This document shows positions 8,820 through 21,100 of a stretch of 64,000 bases of DNA, in pieces. The first letter of the stretch is position 1. Each line of letters opens with the position of its first letter. The notes below the pieces were generated by a model, which worked only from the letters and a program-made list of their open reading frames with translations, did no database searches and was not told the DNA's origin. The translations under genes were made by a program, and so were the position numbers. Source of the DNA: Mercurialis annua (lineage: Eukaryota > Streptophyta > Magnoliopsida > Malpighiales > Euphorbiaceae); NCBI RefSeq assembly GCF_937616625.2, contig NC_065575.1:627501-691500 (forward strand), read 5' to 3'.

Positions 8820-10709
8820 TCAAGATGAAGGAGAACCAGACCTAGAACCAGATCTGGAACTAGGACTCGCACTGGGACTCCTAGAGTAACTAGGTTCACG
8901 CTTTGGCGAAGCCATAGCCCTTCGAGATCTACTGCTTGAGCTCTTCCTCACTCTTGGAGACGGGCTTCTAGAGTAACTCCGCCTCGGTGAAGCCATAGCC
9001 CTTCGAGATCTACTGCTTGAGCTCTTCCTCACTCTTGGAGACGGGCTTCTAGAGTAACTCCTCCTCGGTGAAGGGGAGAGGCTAACAGAGTAGCCCCTCC
9101 TCGGACTAGGAGAAATGCTGCGTGAGTAGCTCCTTGCACTTCTCCTTGACCTTCGAGGTGGACTATAAGAATCAGAGTCATGCCAATGTCTTCTATAGTA
9201 CCGGTCGACAGGTGAGTCATACCTCGAATCACGCCTGCTGTAAGGAGATTGAGATTGAGAGTAAGACCGATGTCGGCGACTGTAATAATATGGTGAATAT
9301 GATCGGAGACGGCCTCTGTAGTAGGGAGAATACGACCTACTCCTACTGCGCTCAGATGAATAACGTGAACCACTTCGGCTCCTTCGATAAGAAGGATAGC
9401 TGGGAGACCGACAGGGAGAATAACTTGGTGTATTGCGTCGCACTGCAACAAACAACTCAGTTTAGAAACATTAGAAATACAATGAACACCTGAAACTCAA
9501 AGGAGCATCACCAACATATTATGTGAGCCACTTACACTTGCCACGAATTGTTCTAAGCCCCATGTATCTTCCAGGAGTAGGAGTTCGTCCTCTTCGCCTC
9601 TTAGCCTAACAGAAGATAATTGGATCAATTCATCAATTTATGCCACATCATGTCAAATAATAGTACACCAATTTTCTTTTTCTTTTTTCATCCACATACA
9701 TATAAAATTAGAACTCAAAGAAAAATAATTGATAAAAATAAATAATGGTCCATAAACTTAAATAGCTGAACTTTTAATTGCTAAATAAAGAGAGAAATGC
9801 AGGGCATCCAACCCTAACAATCTGATACTGCTTGATCTGTTTTTGAGTTGTTTGGTTAGTTGTGGTAAGAACTTTGAAGTTTGATGAAGAGCTGCTACAC
9901 ACAGCTGACCTGCTGCCAGAAAAACTTCAAGTGCAAAGCAAACAACTTTCAAACTCACAAGAAGCAAATCATCCAGAATACTCAAGACAAATTTAACTAT
10001 ATCAAAGTAGCCAAGCCAAAAAATACGAGTTGGCTCTCATGAACAAAAAGCGAAGATTTTACCTTCTCCACCGTGATAACTCGGCCTTCAAGAACTGAGC
10101 GATTCAAGTACTTAATGCAACGATCAGCCTCCGCAAGAGAGGACATGGTTATAAAACCAAATCCACGAGATTCTCTAGTCCATGGATCAGCCACGAGTTG
10201 CACATCAATCACCTACAACACCAAATATCTAATGTTTAGAGCACAGCAACAAAACAGAACTCATCCTTAAATCCAGAAACAAAGGGCTTGCTTTTTTCAC
10301 GACTACTTATAAATCCAATACGGTTCTATTGTGAGGAAAATTTATAGTGTCTCCAGATTGTAATGGAAAGATCAAAAGATAGATAAGATATTATTTATCC
10401 GGGACACACCTCTCCCTCAGTAGAAAAATGCTTCTCAAGATCTCTCTTGGTGATCCGAGGTGACAGCCCTGTCACATACAAATTGTTACCAGGATTTTCC
10501 ACATCCCTCGACGGACTCCTGCTAACCAATTTAAAACACAGTAAGCAATGACCTAATCACATCCCAACCGCCACAAAATAAACAAAAACAACAATGCTCA
10601 GCAATTATTACCTCGACCTTGACCTCGACAAAGACCTAGACACCGACCTGCTGTACCGCCTGTATGGGGAAGGCGAAGCGGAATACCTTGACCTTCTAGA
10701 GTAAGACAT
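8820..10709 (-). CDS. SR45a: SR45a / transformer-2-like splicing factor (RS-RRM-RS)
   Basis: Nuclear serine/arginine-rich splicing regulator. Five coding exons (minus strand, 5' to 3'): 10709-10612, 10521-10410, 10212-10063, 9605-9536, 9442-8820, totalling 1,053 nt and 350 residues. A short N-terminal RS segment (1-40) precedes one RRM, with RNP2 LYVTGL at 47-52 and RNP1 RGFGFITM at 86-93. A long C-terminal RS domain (~145-350) is rich in SR, SP and SYSP repeats. This RS-RRM-RS order is that of Tra2/SR45a proteins rather than classical SR proteins. Within the tail, a 27-residue block is tandemly duplicated (near 8890-9065). A 5' UTR intron probably runs from about 11074 to 10710, ending directly at the ATG. 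Exon 2 has a tandem acceptor (TAGCAG). In Arabidopsis, from memory, SR45a neighbours MAC5A, which is also nearby here. Confidence 0.92.
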
Positions 10710-10959
10710 CTGGTGCAGTAGCAAGACAATAAAAACAGGCTAAATCTTAATAAATCATAACAAATGAAGAATAAAATTGAACTAACAGGACTTAGGTTAC
10801 ATTCGTACTCAATTTCAAATTCGGCTTCTGAGCCTTAAAATTCCGTAAAATCAGTCAATTAAAATTTATTTTCAGTATGTTTAACAAACTCGAGAAATTA
10901 AAAACTAACTAATTCAAGAACTAAATCACTGACCACAAATGAACATAATTAGTAAAAAA

Positions 10960-11190
10960 AATCAAGAACATATGAATTTACACTAATTGAATTGCGACTA
11001 AATCTAAACTGCGAAAAATAAACTGATAAATTTGAAATTGAATCAGAAAAAATAACAGTTTTTAGGAACTTACTCTATAGAATTGGATGCTTAAATTCCT
11101 TGTTCGTATCTGGTAAGTTCTTGGGGATAGAGGTAAATGAATGGGATTGGAATTTAGAACATGAGAGAAACTTCTAGAGATACGGACGCC
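10960..11190 (-). promoter_or_regulatory. SR45a-like gene 5' leader region (copy A of a duplicated leader)
   Basis: Contains the probable 5' UTR exon of the SR45a-like gene, its splice donor (GAGTAAGTTCC on the minus strand, about 11070) and the start of the leader intron. It is homologous along its length to 22045-22218 upstream of RPAP2. Shared blocks include the one starting ATCAAGAACATATGA (plus strand), GGAACTTACTC and a terminal GAAACTTC...ACGGACGC. The exact transcription start cannot be read from sequence. Confidence 0.65.
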
Positions 11191-12152
11191 GAAGTTTGAA
11201 TTAAATCTAATTCAATTCTCAAATAAAGTCCGCGATTTATTTTTGCCAAACTACGTCGCTTTTTGTTATTTGGCTTCCACTGCTGGCCGACCACTTGGTG
11301 TAATCAGAATGAGACACGTCAGAGGAGCTTTTTCATCTTAATTCATTTTCTTGCTGCAAAACGTACAGATTGGCCCCTCGAAAATATTTAAAGTGGAGTG
11401 CTAACATAATGTGTTTTTTTTTTCAATTTTTAGCAAAAGGTCGAAATTGTAATAATTAGTGTGGTAATTAAGAAAATTAGGGCGATATTTAACATCCTTA
11501 AAGTGGCTGTAAAAAATGGTGCACATAATACCTGCGTGTTTTAACTCCGTTAGATACTTTGTCAACAAATTTGATGTTTTTGCGGTATTAAATAAAATAA
11601 TTGTTTGATACATAATCCTAACTTAATGAAAAAGTACAGTATACAATAATTTTAATAATAAATTTGTTATTTTTCTATCATCTCTTTTAACTTAAAACCT
11701 TAATTCAAATATTCACAATTGTCAAATTATAATAAATTATTATTCTAGAAAATAAAAAATATACTATTTTTAGTAATGTACAATATATGCTTTTTAAATA
11801 ATAAAAAATTCAAAGATATGTATATCTAAAATAATTTGGTCAAGAATAAAAAATAAAATGCTAAACATTTGACTTAATTTATATAAAAATGTTAAAACTG
11901 TCTATTTATTTCTCTCTTTAAAGCTTATTAGACGGTTCTCAAAATATGTTCTACTCTAACTAAAAAATTAAGTTTGTATAAACAATCGCTATCAAAGATG
12001 AACTGAATAAGTAACTAAAGCGTTAAAATTTTAGGAGTATAAATATTTAATTATCTATTGAAAAATTAGTAATCAGATCCTACTTCAACAAGTAAATAAA
12101 ATATCAAATAATTATTACTCTTCCATTTCATTTTAAAGTCTCGTGTCATTAT
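11191..12152. other. Intergenic / SR45a-side promoter region
   Basis: AT-rich DNA upstream of the SR45a-like gene. The first ~100 bases beyond the leader are relatively GC-balanced and are the likely core promoter. The rest is low-complexity AT with no gene, RNA or clear repeat recognised. The 70-codon minus-strand ORF at 11401-11613 is unsupported. Confidence 0.4.
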
Positions 12153-12161
12153 TTATAAAAA

Positions 12162-12663
12162 GGCCTAATCACTCAAAAACCCCTCACCTTTAGATGTTTT
12201 TTCAATTCCACCCTGACGTTGAAAAGTTGTCAATTTTACCCAATTTTGAATTTTCCATTTTCAACTGTACCCCAATTTTTTAATTTTTGTAATTTTTTTT
12301 ACTTAAGTGATGAAATCATTCAATTAACTAAGTTTAAAGATGAAATTAAATTCTTTTTTATTCAAAAAGTATAAATAAGTCCTTTATTTTAAAAACTAAC
12401 TAAAAACCATAATCAAATTAACATTAATTTAAATTCTTAATTAATTTAACTAAATTTAAATAAATTTTAAAAACATATAATTAATATATGCTAGACATGT
12501 AAAATGTTTTTAAAAACTTTCCAAATGAAAAATACATTAATTTAATATTTCAGGGTACAATTGAAACGTAAAAATGCAAAATAGGGTAAAATTGATAAAT
12601 TTTCAACGTCAGGATAGAATTGAAAAGGGGCTAAAAGGTCGGGAGATTTTAAGGCATTAGGCC
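12162..12663. mobile_element. MITE, Mutator-like, 9-bp TSD
   Basis: A 502-bp foldback element. The left arm starts GGCCTAATCACTC and the right arm reads inward as GGCCTAATGCCTT. The arms pair over roughly 90 bp (TTTTCAATTC, CCTGACGTTGAAAA, TCAATTTTACCC on both sides). A perfect 9-bp TSD, TTATAAAAA, occurs at 12153-12161 and 12664-12672. No coding capacity. A second member lies at 29554. Confidence 0.9.
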
Positions 12664-12949
12664 TTATAAAAATTAAAATTAAAATATTTTAACATTGTGG
12701 ACAAGAGATATAGTCGAAGTTGAGAATTGTATGAATTTGTATAACTTTATCAAACAAAAGAATTTGTGTAACTAATGTTCTATTTGGTCCCCTAAATTTA
12801 CACTCAACTGTATAAGAAGATAAACAACAAAAATGACAATTTTTTCATATTTATAAGATTAATATTCTCTTGTAATCTAAATATCAGACAGCATTGCGTA
12901 TTGATGAATTAATTTTACGAAAAATCGTGGAACTAGAGCTGCGACAATT

Positions 12950-14640
12950 ATAGCAAGCAAGCATAAACAAAACAGTTTACAAGAGTTATAGCTCTCTTGT
13001 CTCTGCCCACCTCCATACAGCTGGTAATACTTCTCAAGACTCCGTCTACTTAGGTCCTTATCAGGAATACCAACAACAATGGTTGACACCGAAGTATAAA
13101 AAATAGAATACAGCATACTGCTCCACTCGTTGATTGCGGTTGTCAACACGAAACTTGTAAAGAGCACGTACCTGCAAAAAACGGATGATAGAATACAGCA
13201 ATTCAATCTCATAACAACAAGCGTTAAAGTTCAGAGTCGGTTAGAATTCAGCAATTAGCATTCAAATTCAATGCCTGACTCTTCTGTGTAAAATATATTA
13301 GGCATAAGAAAAGAAAATGAACACTCACCAAAATAAAACAAGAACAAATATAAATTTCCTGTAAAAATTATTCAGTATCATACTATCATGTATGCCGTCC
13401 GCTGGTAATTCCAATGCCCATGGACCAATGGAACTAAGAATCTCAAACTGCCTCATTGCAAAGTCTGATGGCATTATAGCTTGCCGACCTTGTTTTCCAC
13501 TGATGCCAACTCCAACATCAGCCATTCTGATCATTGAAACATCATTAGCACCTATTCACAACCAGATTAGCATAGAAAACCAACAATAGAAAATAAAATA
13601 TACTTTTGTAATATCCTTATGCTTCCCAAAGTGTTTGTTATTTGCCTAGAAGCATAAAATTCTGGTTTAAAGCAATTGCAAAGCAAGAGAAAGTCACCAT
13701 CTCCAATAGACAGCGTCATGTCAGCTGTTCTGTTCTTCACAAGGGAAACAATTCCAGCCTTTTGCAATGGTGCTACTCGGCAGCGGAGTACCACAGAGAA
13801 TTTACTGGCTAATTTAAATAGCTGCAAAATGCCAAAATCAGCAGATGCATGCAGGAATGTGAAAAGAGCGAAACATGAGCTAAGACGTTATATATTACCT
13901 CTTCTTCAAGTTCAGTGTCAAGTATATAAACTAGACTGGTACCATCAATAATCAAGACCACTTGGCTTACAGCAGCAGCGGTGGTGTACATTATCAAAGC
14001 ATCCTGTAAACTCTGTCTACATGACTCCTTAGACTTGCTGTTGATTATAATCTGGGTCATTCTATTAGTCAACGGTTTTGAAGAGTAACCAATTGATATG
14101 GAAGTTTCTTGCTTGTCCCCAGTCGAAACCCATACTTTAATTTCTGCTGACCCAAGACATTCTATGGCTTCTGGTACACCTTGTTGCAACTTATCTTCGA
14201 TGGCAGAAGAACCAAGCATGCTGAGACACTCTCCACACTGCTAGCAACCTTTTATTGCTAGCTGCTTCAAAGGAGCAGCGCAACTGCTCAAATTCTGACT
14301 CGCTCAATTCATGCATCCCAATAACAAGAGTTCTCAAACGCATTAAAGAGTAATTGTAAAGATTGGCTTCAGTTGCACGTATCACATTCATATATACAGA
14401 TCTATCCCGCCACACTAAACATGGATGTATCAGCACCTTTTACGAAGACTTTTACAGTCTTGTCAGGGCAATATACTGCAACACCAATTGCCCAAGCGGT
14501 ATTCTTGAGCTCACAGCTGCGGAGGACAATGTTGGAGGGACCAAGCGATAGCCTTTTCCCATGGATTTCCGTGTTGCCTTGAAACCCATAGATATTTCTG
14601 TTGGGTTTCTCGCACTTAATATTGTATTAAATTCTTCTTA
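12950..14640 (-). pseudogene. Truncated P4-type (flippase) ATPase pseudogene, ALA1-like
   Basis: Minus-strand fragments match, in order, a plant phospholipid-transporting ATPase: CEKPNRNIYGFQGN and SLGPSNIVLRSCELKNTAW (~14470-14620); DKTVKVFVKGADTSMF (~14420-14475); TLVIGM..ELSESEFEQ; a GVPEAIECLG..IKVWVSTGDKQE block; LSIGDG+ANDVSMI (split by an intron, 13.5-13.7 kb); then membrane segments ending near 12950. It is broken. The segment that carries the phosphorylated DKTGT aspartate is missing, because GVAVY joins straight to the nucleotide-binding part. Frames shift near 14205 and near 13420, where VHGHWNYQR reads in another frame. Both termini are absent. Intron boundaries are retained, so this is a duplicated genomic fragment, not a retrocopy. 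It lies just downstream of RPAP2 in the same orientation. Confidence 0.88.
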
Positions 14641-14927
14641 GGAGTTGTTCGTTATGGGATCACAATCTAAATGTTTCCTTAACAACAACAACAACATAAA
14701 GCTAACTAGCATATATGCAATGTTTTCAACAAACAATACCCAGATGAAAGTAGCAAACAAAATCACAAAAAATTACGAAATTCTTAGGAGTTGTTTGTTA
14801 GTTATGGGATCACAATCTAAACGCTTCCTTAACAACAGCATAAAAGCTAGCTAACTATCTAACATATATCCAATGTCTTGAACAAATAAAAAGTTGCAAT
14901 CAGAATCACCAAAACCCAGAAACTATA
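14635..14927. repeat. Imperfect tandem duplication, two ~146-bp copies
   Basis: Copies at 14635-14780 and 14781-14927 both begin TTCTTAGGAGTTGTT and share ATGGGATCACAATCTAAA, a CCTTAACAACA block and an AAT-rich second half. The left copy starts exactly where homology to the P4-ATPase pseudogene ends. Short ORFs across it are not credible genes. Confidence 0.7.
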
Positions 14928-15114
14928 ATAACAACAAATGAAGAAAGAAAGAGTGGGAATCAATACATATGATTTAAAGACATCTTTTTTTTCTATCACA
15001 AGTATCAAAATTGATGTCTAGGACTAAACTCATGAAACCTATATTTTTCCAGAGAACCACAGTTCACGTTTTCGACTTCCATCCATAACATTGGACTGAT
15101 ATGTATTTGAAACA

Positions 15115-18100
15115 CTATGCTCCACCTCGTGCTTCAGGGTCTCGGCCAAGAGGCATCAGAAGATCCTTCATAACGTCATACTCTTCTGCGCTTATTCGGG
15201 CACCAGCCAACACCTATTTGGCCAACAACAAAGCCAGTCATGTTTTTTTTTTTTTTAGTGTGAAAAGTAAAGTTTTATAAATGAGAAATAGATACATCAT
15301 GAAGGTGTTGGCTCAAAGCATACACAGGAAGTCTATGCATCCATACAGACTCTCTAGAGCTAATATAAGCAGCTAAAACATTGGCTACTAGCCTACTGCA
15401 TTTGCAGACTGTTTAACAAAACAAATATAAGTATCATGACCCTTAAGGCAATGAATATCATTAAGTAAATGAGCAGTTTGGTTCTGCAAGGATCTACTCC
15501 TATTAAGCTTACGAATTGCAGTAAGATAGTCGGTAATCCAGTCATGTTCTTAGATTTTCTTGTAAGGGCTAATAAATTCCCATATCGTCACATCGTAACA
15601 TCTCAATCTGGAAAAATATTTACAATAACTTTATTCACCATGTCATCATCCGTGGACAAAATCAATAATATTACAACACATCGTTGAATGTATAAATTTT
15701 TTAACTAACTACATTACATTATTGACATTATTTTGTTGATGTGTTACAATATCATTGGCTTTGTCTCAGCTGATTTGCTGGACAAAATATATGTACAAAT
15801 TTCTCCTTAATATGATGCACAACTATCAAAGTTGTTTCCTACGCAATCAATGATAATAGTATGGCCTATATATTGGCAGACACATTTATGTTAATACCCT
15901 TTTATCTTTATAAAATATAATTATTAAATAAAAAACTATTGAGATAATTATTAGAGTTAAGTACTAATTATAATAAACTACTTAGAATACTATGTCAAGA
16001 TAATTGTCTAGAGTACTAACTAAAATAGAATACTTTAAAGATTTAATAATTGTTATTTTAATTATTATTTAATCATTTAAAATTCAAATTAAGATAAACT
16101 ACTTCTTATAAATTACTATTGAATTTTTTTTTTGATATATTTTTTATTTATATTCTCTATACATAAGATAAAGTATTCCTAATTAACTAACAATTATTTG
16201 ATATTTTATAATTAAATATATAATTTATAATTATAGAAATAATTATTAATTAAACATAAAAATAATTTTCATAATTTATAATAAATATAATTATTATTAT
16301 TTGACGAGTCACACTACAAGCCATGTGTGGAACACGTAAAGCGACACTAATATATCAAATGCCAATACTGCCTTAAATTTGCAGATAAACATCTAACAAA
16401 ATCTTAAGAGTGGATAGGGTAACTATGAATCACAGCTAACAAGAAATATTGGAATATGCAATGTTTTGGAGAGAGGTAATCGAGAAGGAAAGTTCGTTGT
16501 AGTTTTATGTATGAACAAAAGTTTCGGTGTCTGCTGCCTTATATCAACTAATTCTTGCATCTTGAAAACAGAAAGGAAAAAATTCCACATGGTATTGTTC
16601 CTTTCTTTAAAGGTTATGTTATTGAAGATATCAATTTAGGTCAAAGAAGGGGATTAGAGCAGAATACTAAGAAGACATATCTTTTAACAATTGCGACCAA
16701 ACAGTCCCTATTATCACAGTTATATTCAAACAAAATCAAAGTTTAATTCTCTTGGGTAGTTGAAACAATTTCTGTTTTGTAATCGCTAATATGACTATTA
16801 TAAAGTTAATTTTTAAAAATAATTTCAATTAGTTCTTTTTTCTAAAAAAAAAAATTATGGTGGAAAAGCTAGACAAAAGAATGTAAAGAACTTCAAAGTG
16901 TTTTTATATGGGTCTTAAGTCTCACATGTAATGATGCTGCATGATGTGAAAGAAATTGGAGAACATTTGAGTTTGAGCATGTCCATTCCTAATAGGGAAA
17001 TCGATTTTTGGAACAACAAAGATAAAATGCTTGTGTTTTTGAAATATCATATTCAACATGAGTAAACATAAACAAAAAGGGAAGCCAGAGGTGAGAGATA
17101 TGATCTTTTTTGTTTGTGTTATATGAAATCCGATGATGGATAGATCACCGAAGTTTAAGATCCTAGATTACCTCAAGATAATTCATCGATGACTATATCA
17201 ATGAATGTTTTGAAGATGATGGTGGACTTTGAACAAGCAACAAGAGAAAACAAGATATTAACATATATACGATACTGATTTTGAGTTGATGATATCTTAT
17301 AAATCCTCGGAACTAGTAGCATGATGGGAAAGGAAAACAACAAAGGAAAAATTTGGGTATTGGATAAAATCACAAACGTTTCAATTTCCACCCCAACAAA
17401 CCTTTTCACATCATTGCCTCCATCCCTCGTCAACTCCATACAGCGTTTACACGTAAGGATTGACACACACCCGCCTCAATTTAGGACACAATTATGAACT
17501 TCTTTTGAAATTTAGATATAATTATACTAATTAAAAAGTTTGGTTGTAACTGGAAGTAAGAAAAGATTCAATTTAATTAATCATTAGGTCTTTCTAGTTT
17601 AATAATGTAGATTCAAATTTTAAAAATATATAGTTTACGCGAGTATATATTTTTTAGCTAATAATACAAATATGGATAGAATCTTACAATTTAATTTGAT
17701 TCTCCAATTAAGTATTTCAATTCTCGATTTGAAACTCAATTTGACAACTATGCTTGCAACTATACCCAACAGTCATGATTGAATTTTGACATCACCTAAA
17801 TTACTTTGCACGAGATTAAACCAGAGATCTTAGATAAGCCAAATTCATGCACAGTTCGCTTCATATTACATGCTTCTCAAATGAATGACAGGAAAAACAG
17901 TAAATAGACAACGTATATACAGGGTCTCACCTGGTTAAGCACCATCCTTCTATTAGTCATGTAAGGAGCAAGTGAAGGAATCCTACATACAGAGAGAGCC
18001 TCAATGAAGAGAAAAGCAATGACCTGCCATTGTTTCATTTTAAATGCGGGAAGTGCATCAACAAAGGACATTGTGTCCAACAAGTGCCCCTACATTGAAC

Positions 18101-21100
18101 ATGTTTTACGCCATATCAGAGTCAAAAACAATTATTTCTCCTCAGTTTATGTGCCACACATAAAATTTTCAGGCTCTATCTTACTTAAAACCAATTTCAT
18201 TTTCCCAAAATTAAATAATAGTAAAAGAACAAGTATGACAGTTCACCAACTAAGCTCCCTTGCCGATTTAAATTAGCGTAGCAAAAAGATTTTAGACAAT
18301 TAACTTTTAATTTGAATATAAGACACTAGTTGCTCACACTTGGAGCATGAAGGCATTATTCATTTGCTTCACAGATGTTCTATTTGGATCCAGTTCTAGC
18401 TATACATGGTTAAACTAAGGTCCAACAATAATGAAAAACTAGCTTATTAAAATCTTGATGTTACAACCAAGACGAATATTTTTTCCTAAATAACTACTCT
18501 TCCATCCCATTTAGAAAATCCCTTTGCATATTTTTTTTATGTCCCACTTAAAAAGTTACATTGTATCTTTTAGCACAATTTTCCTTTTTTAATGGTTAAA
18601 CATATTTTATCAGACAATTAATGATATGTGTAATTCCAAAGCACAATTAATAAAGGTAAAACAAGAAAAACAGATATAATTTATGTCTTCTTAATATATG
18701 CATAAAATGACAAAGGGACTTCCTAAATGGGATGAAGAGAGTATAAATTAGGGTATTATTTCAAGTACATTAACATAATTCATATTGCAATAAAATAAAA
18801 AGTTCCCGAATAAGTACCGCTCCTTGCTCCAGTGTAGATACTGGTACTGATAGCCTGTGATCAGCAACGACTGCAGGAAAAACACGTGCAAGACAACTCC
18901 CAGCTGTCAGCCTGATTTCAGAAGAACGACCATCTCTCAAAACAATCTTCTTAGGGTATTCCCTCCCATTAACAGATGAATAATCTTCATGGGAACCTTC
19001 ATCTCTCCCATATATATAAGCCAAGGAAGATGAAGTAACCCATGCAAAAAGTGCCATCCACATTGTTGCAAAAGGGGATAACTGAAAATGAGAGACAATA
19101 TAAATAATAAATATAAAATAAACGCGACAGAGATTTGAACTCCATTACTTACCGATAAGGTGAATCCTTCTGGTGGAGCTTCATACCATGAATCCTCAAG
19201 GTCAAAGAAATCTGAATGTGGAATCCCTGGTTTTGTTGGCCACTTGAGAGAAGCAGGTTCTTGTTCAAGCATATCAGTGTTCTCCATGTTAACCCCTTGA
19301 CCAAAATCATGTGGAGGAGGTAATACAATTAACCCAGCTTCAGACACTGGACATACATATAAAAGAAAATGAGCAAGAACAAATCTTAATCAAAATTTTA
19401 AATTATGTCCAGCAAAACATTGGTTTCATATGGAAATTGCCAAACACAACTACTCAACTAATCCTTAATCCCAAGTTAATTATGATAGGCTATATGTAAT
19501 TTTCAGTTCTAATTTGCATGATTTTATTCCACAAGTATAAGACTTCCAAATCATCTTAAATCATTCTCCTCACAAGTCAAACCTAAGAATTTCCTTTAAA
19601 ATGCACTTTCTCTAAGAAATGTGTCCCCTAGCTCATTCAATTAGAATAGAATGGAAACATTTACTAACATAGAAACTTCTAGAACAACTCTTGTTTTTGT
19701 TCATATACAACCCTTAGGGACTGAAGCATATTCCACCTTACAAATTTACATGAATCAGATTTTAAAATACAAGGACTAGCGCTAAAATCTCCTAGATTTC
19801 AATACCCTGAACTTATGTGTTGTGCCATTAAGAAGTCGAGATATTCATTCAGTGGCTTCAAAAAAAAAATGTAGGTGTAATTCATCAAAACCTCACAGTG
19901 GAACAAATTCAGATTTGTATTTAAGCAAAAATAATTGCATAAAACTTACGGGCGTCATTTGCAACAGCATCTCCGGATGCAACAGCTTCAGCTGCCAGAC
20001 TCAATGCTAAGGCACATGTTTCGGCTGATTCAAAGCGCAACATGTTATCATCATCTCCTATTTCCATACTCTCTGGTATGCCACAATATGTATTTGTCTT
20101 TTCAATTTCTCTAACCTCGCAAAGATTTCTGCTTCCAGCATTATCAGCTTCCTCATCAGCCCAAGTAACGGAGCAATTAGATTTCTTAGCAGCAGAAGAT
20201 TTAAGAGAGGGTTTGAGGACCGATTCACTCAAATTTGCAGCTTTCAAGGCTTGAGATATTTCTTCAACTTCAGGAGTACAATCTGAAGATGAAGGTAGGT
20301 CTTGACTGCTATGTCGTTCTTTTAAGACCTTTTTAGTTCTTCCCCCTTTTAATTTTTTTGATGTCTTAGGGTCCTGCTTTCCAGGAGAAGATGATTTATC
20401 CTTTAAGCCTTTTTTACTTTCTTTTGCAGTTTTCTCTTGTAATTTAACACCAGAGACTGAGCTTGTTAAGCTGGATGGGGCTTTTGCAATGCTATACTCA
20501 TCACTAGTTATTATAGTGCTAGTGAAGTCCATGTCACTGAAGAAATCATCCCTTTGACTGACTGGTTTGGTACAAATAGCTTTTGACCCTGCAACATTTC
20601 ATGAAGCTAATTTAGGTAGCTCACGACAACATGATTATGAAAGATCATAATCAGCAAATCAAAAAGGTATAAAGAAAGGATAAAAACCTCACTAATATTA
20701 AAAGAGAACCATCAAACAAAAAATTCTGAAATAGCCATGTAGTTCGCAATATCAACAAGTTCAGCATGGAAATCTCCTAGATTTGATGTACAATGAGGTT
20801 GCTGACAAAACAAAAGATGGAAGAGAAGTTACAAAAGGGATCCCTAAGAAAAGAAAATATCATTGTCAGATTCCGCCTTTTAGGATCCAATAGAAATTTA
20901 GAAGGACAAGAAACAATGTGTAAGGTTTCCTTTTTATTCTTACAGCTATATGGCTTAGTAAAATCAAAATTTATCTATTTTTTGAACTATATGCAGCAGA
21001 TGTGAAGAATCTACCAATCCTACAAATGTGCAACCTGAGCTAAAGATTGATTCAACAAGATATTAAAGAAGCAAGCTTGTCAAAATAAAAAAACAATTGA

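Noticed and set aside
9029..9493. ORFs in other frames across the SR45a last exon
   Set aside because: By-products of the RS codon repeats; the minus frame encoding the RS domain fits the spliced gene.
13392..13951. Plus-strand ORFs of 65 and 91 residues
   Set aside because: Antisense of P4-ATPase pseudogene exons.
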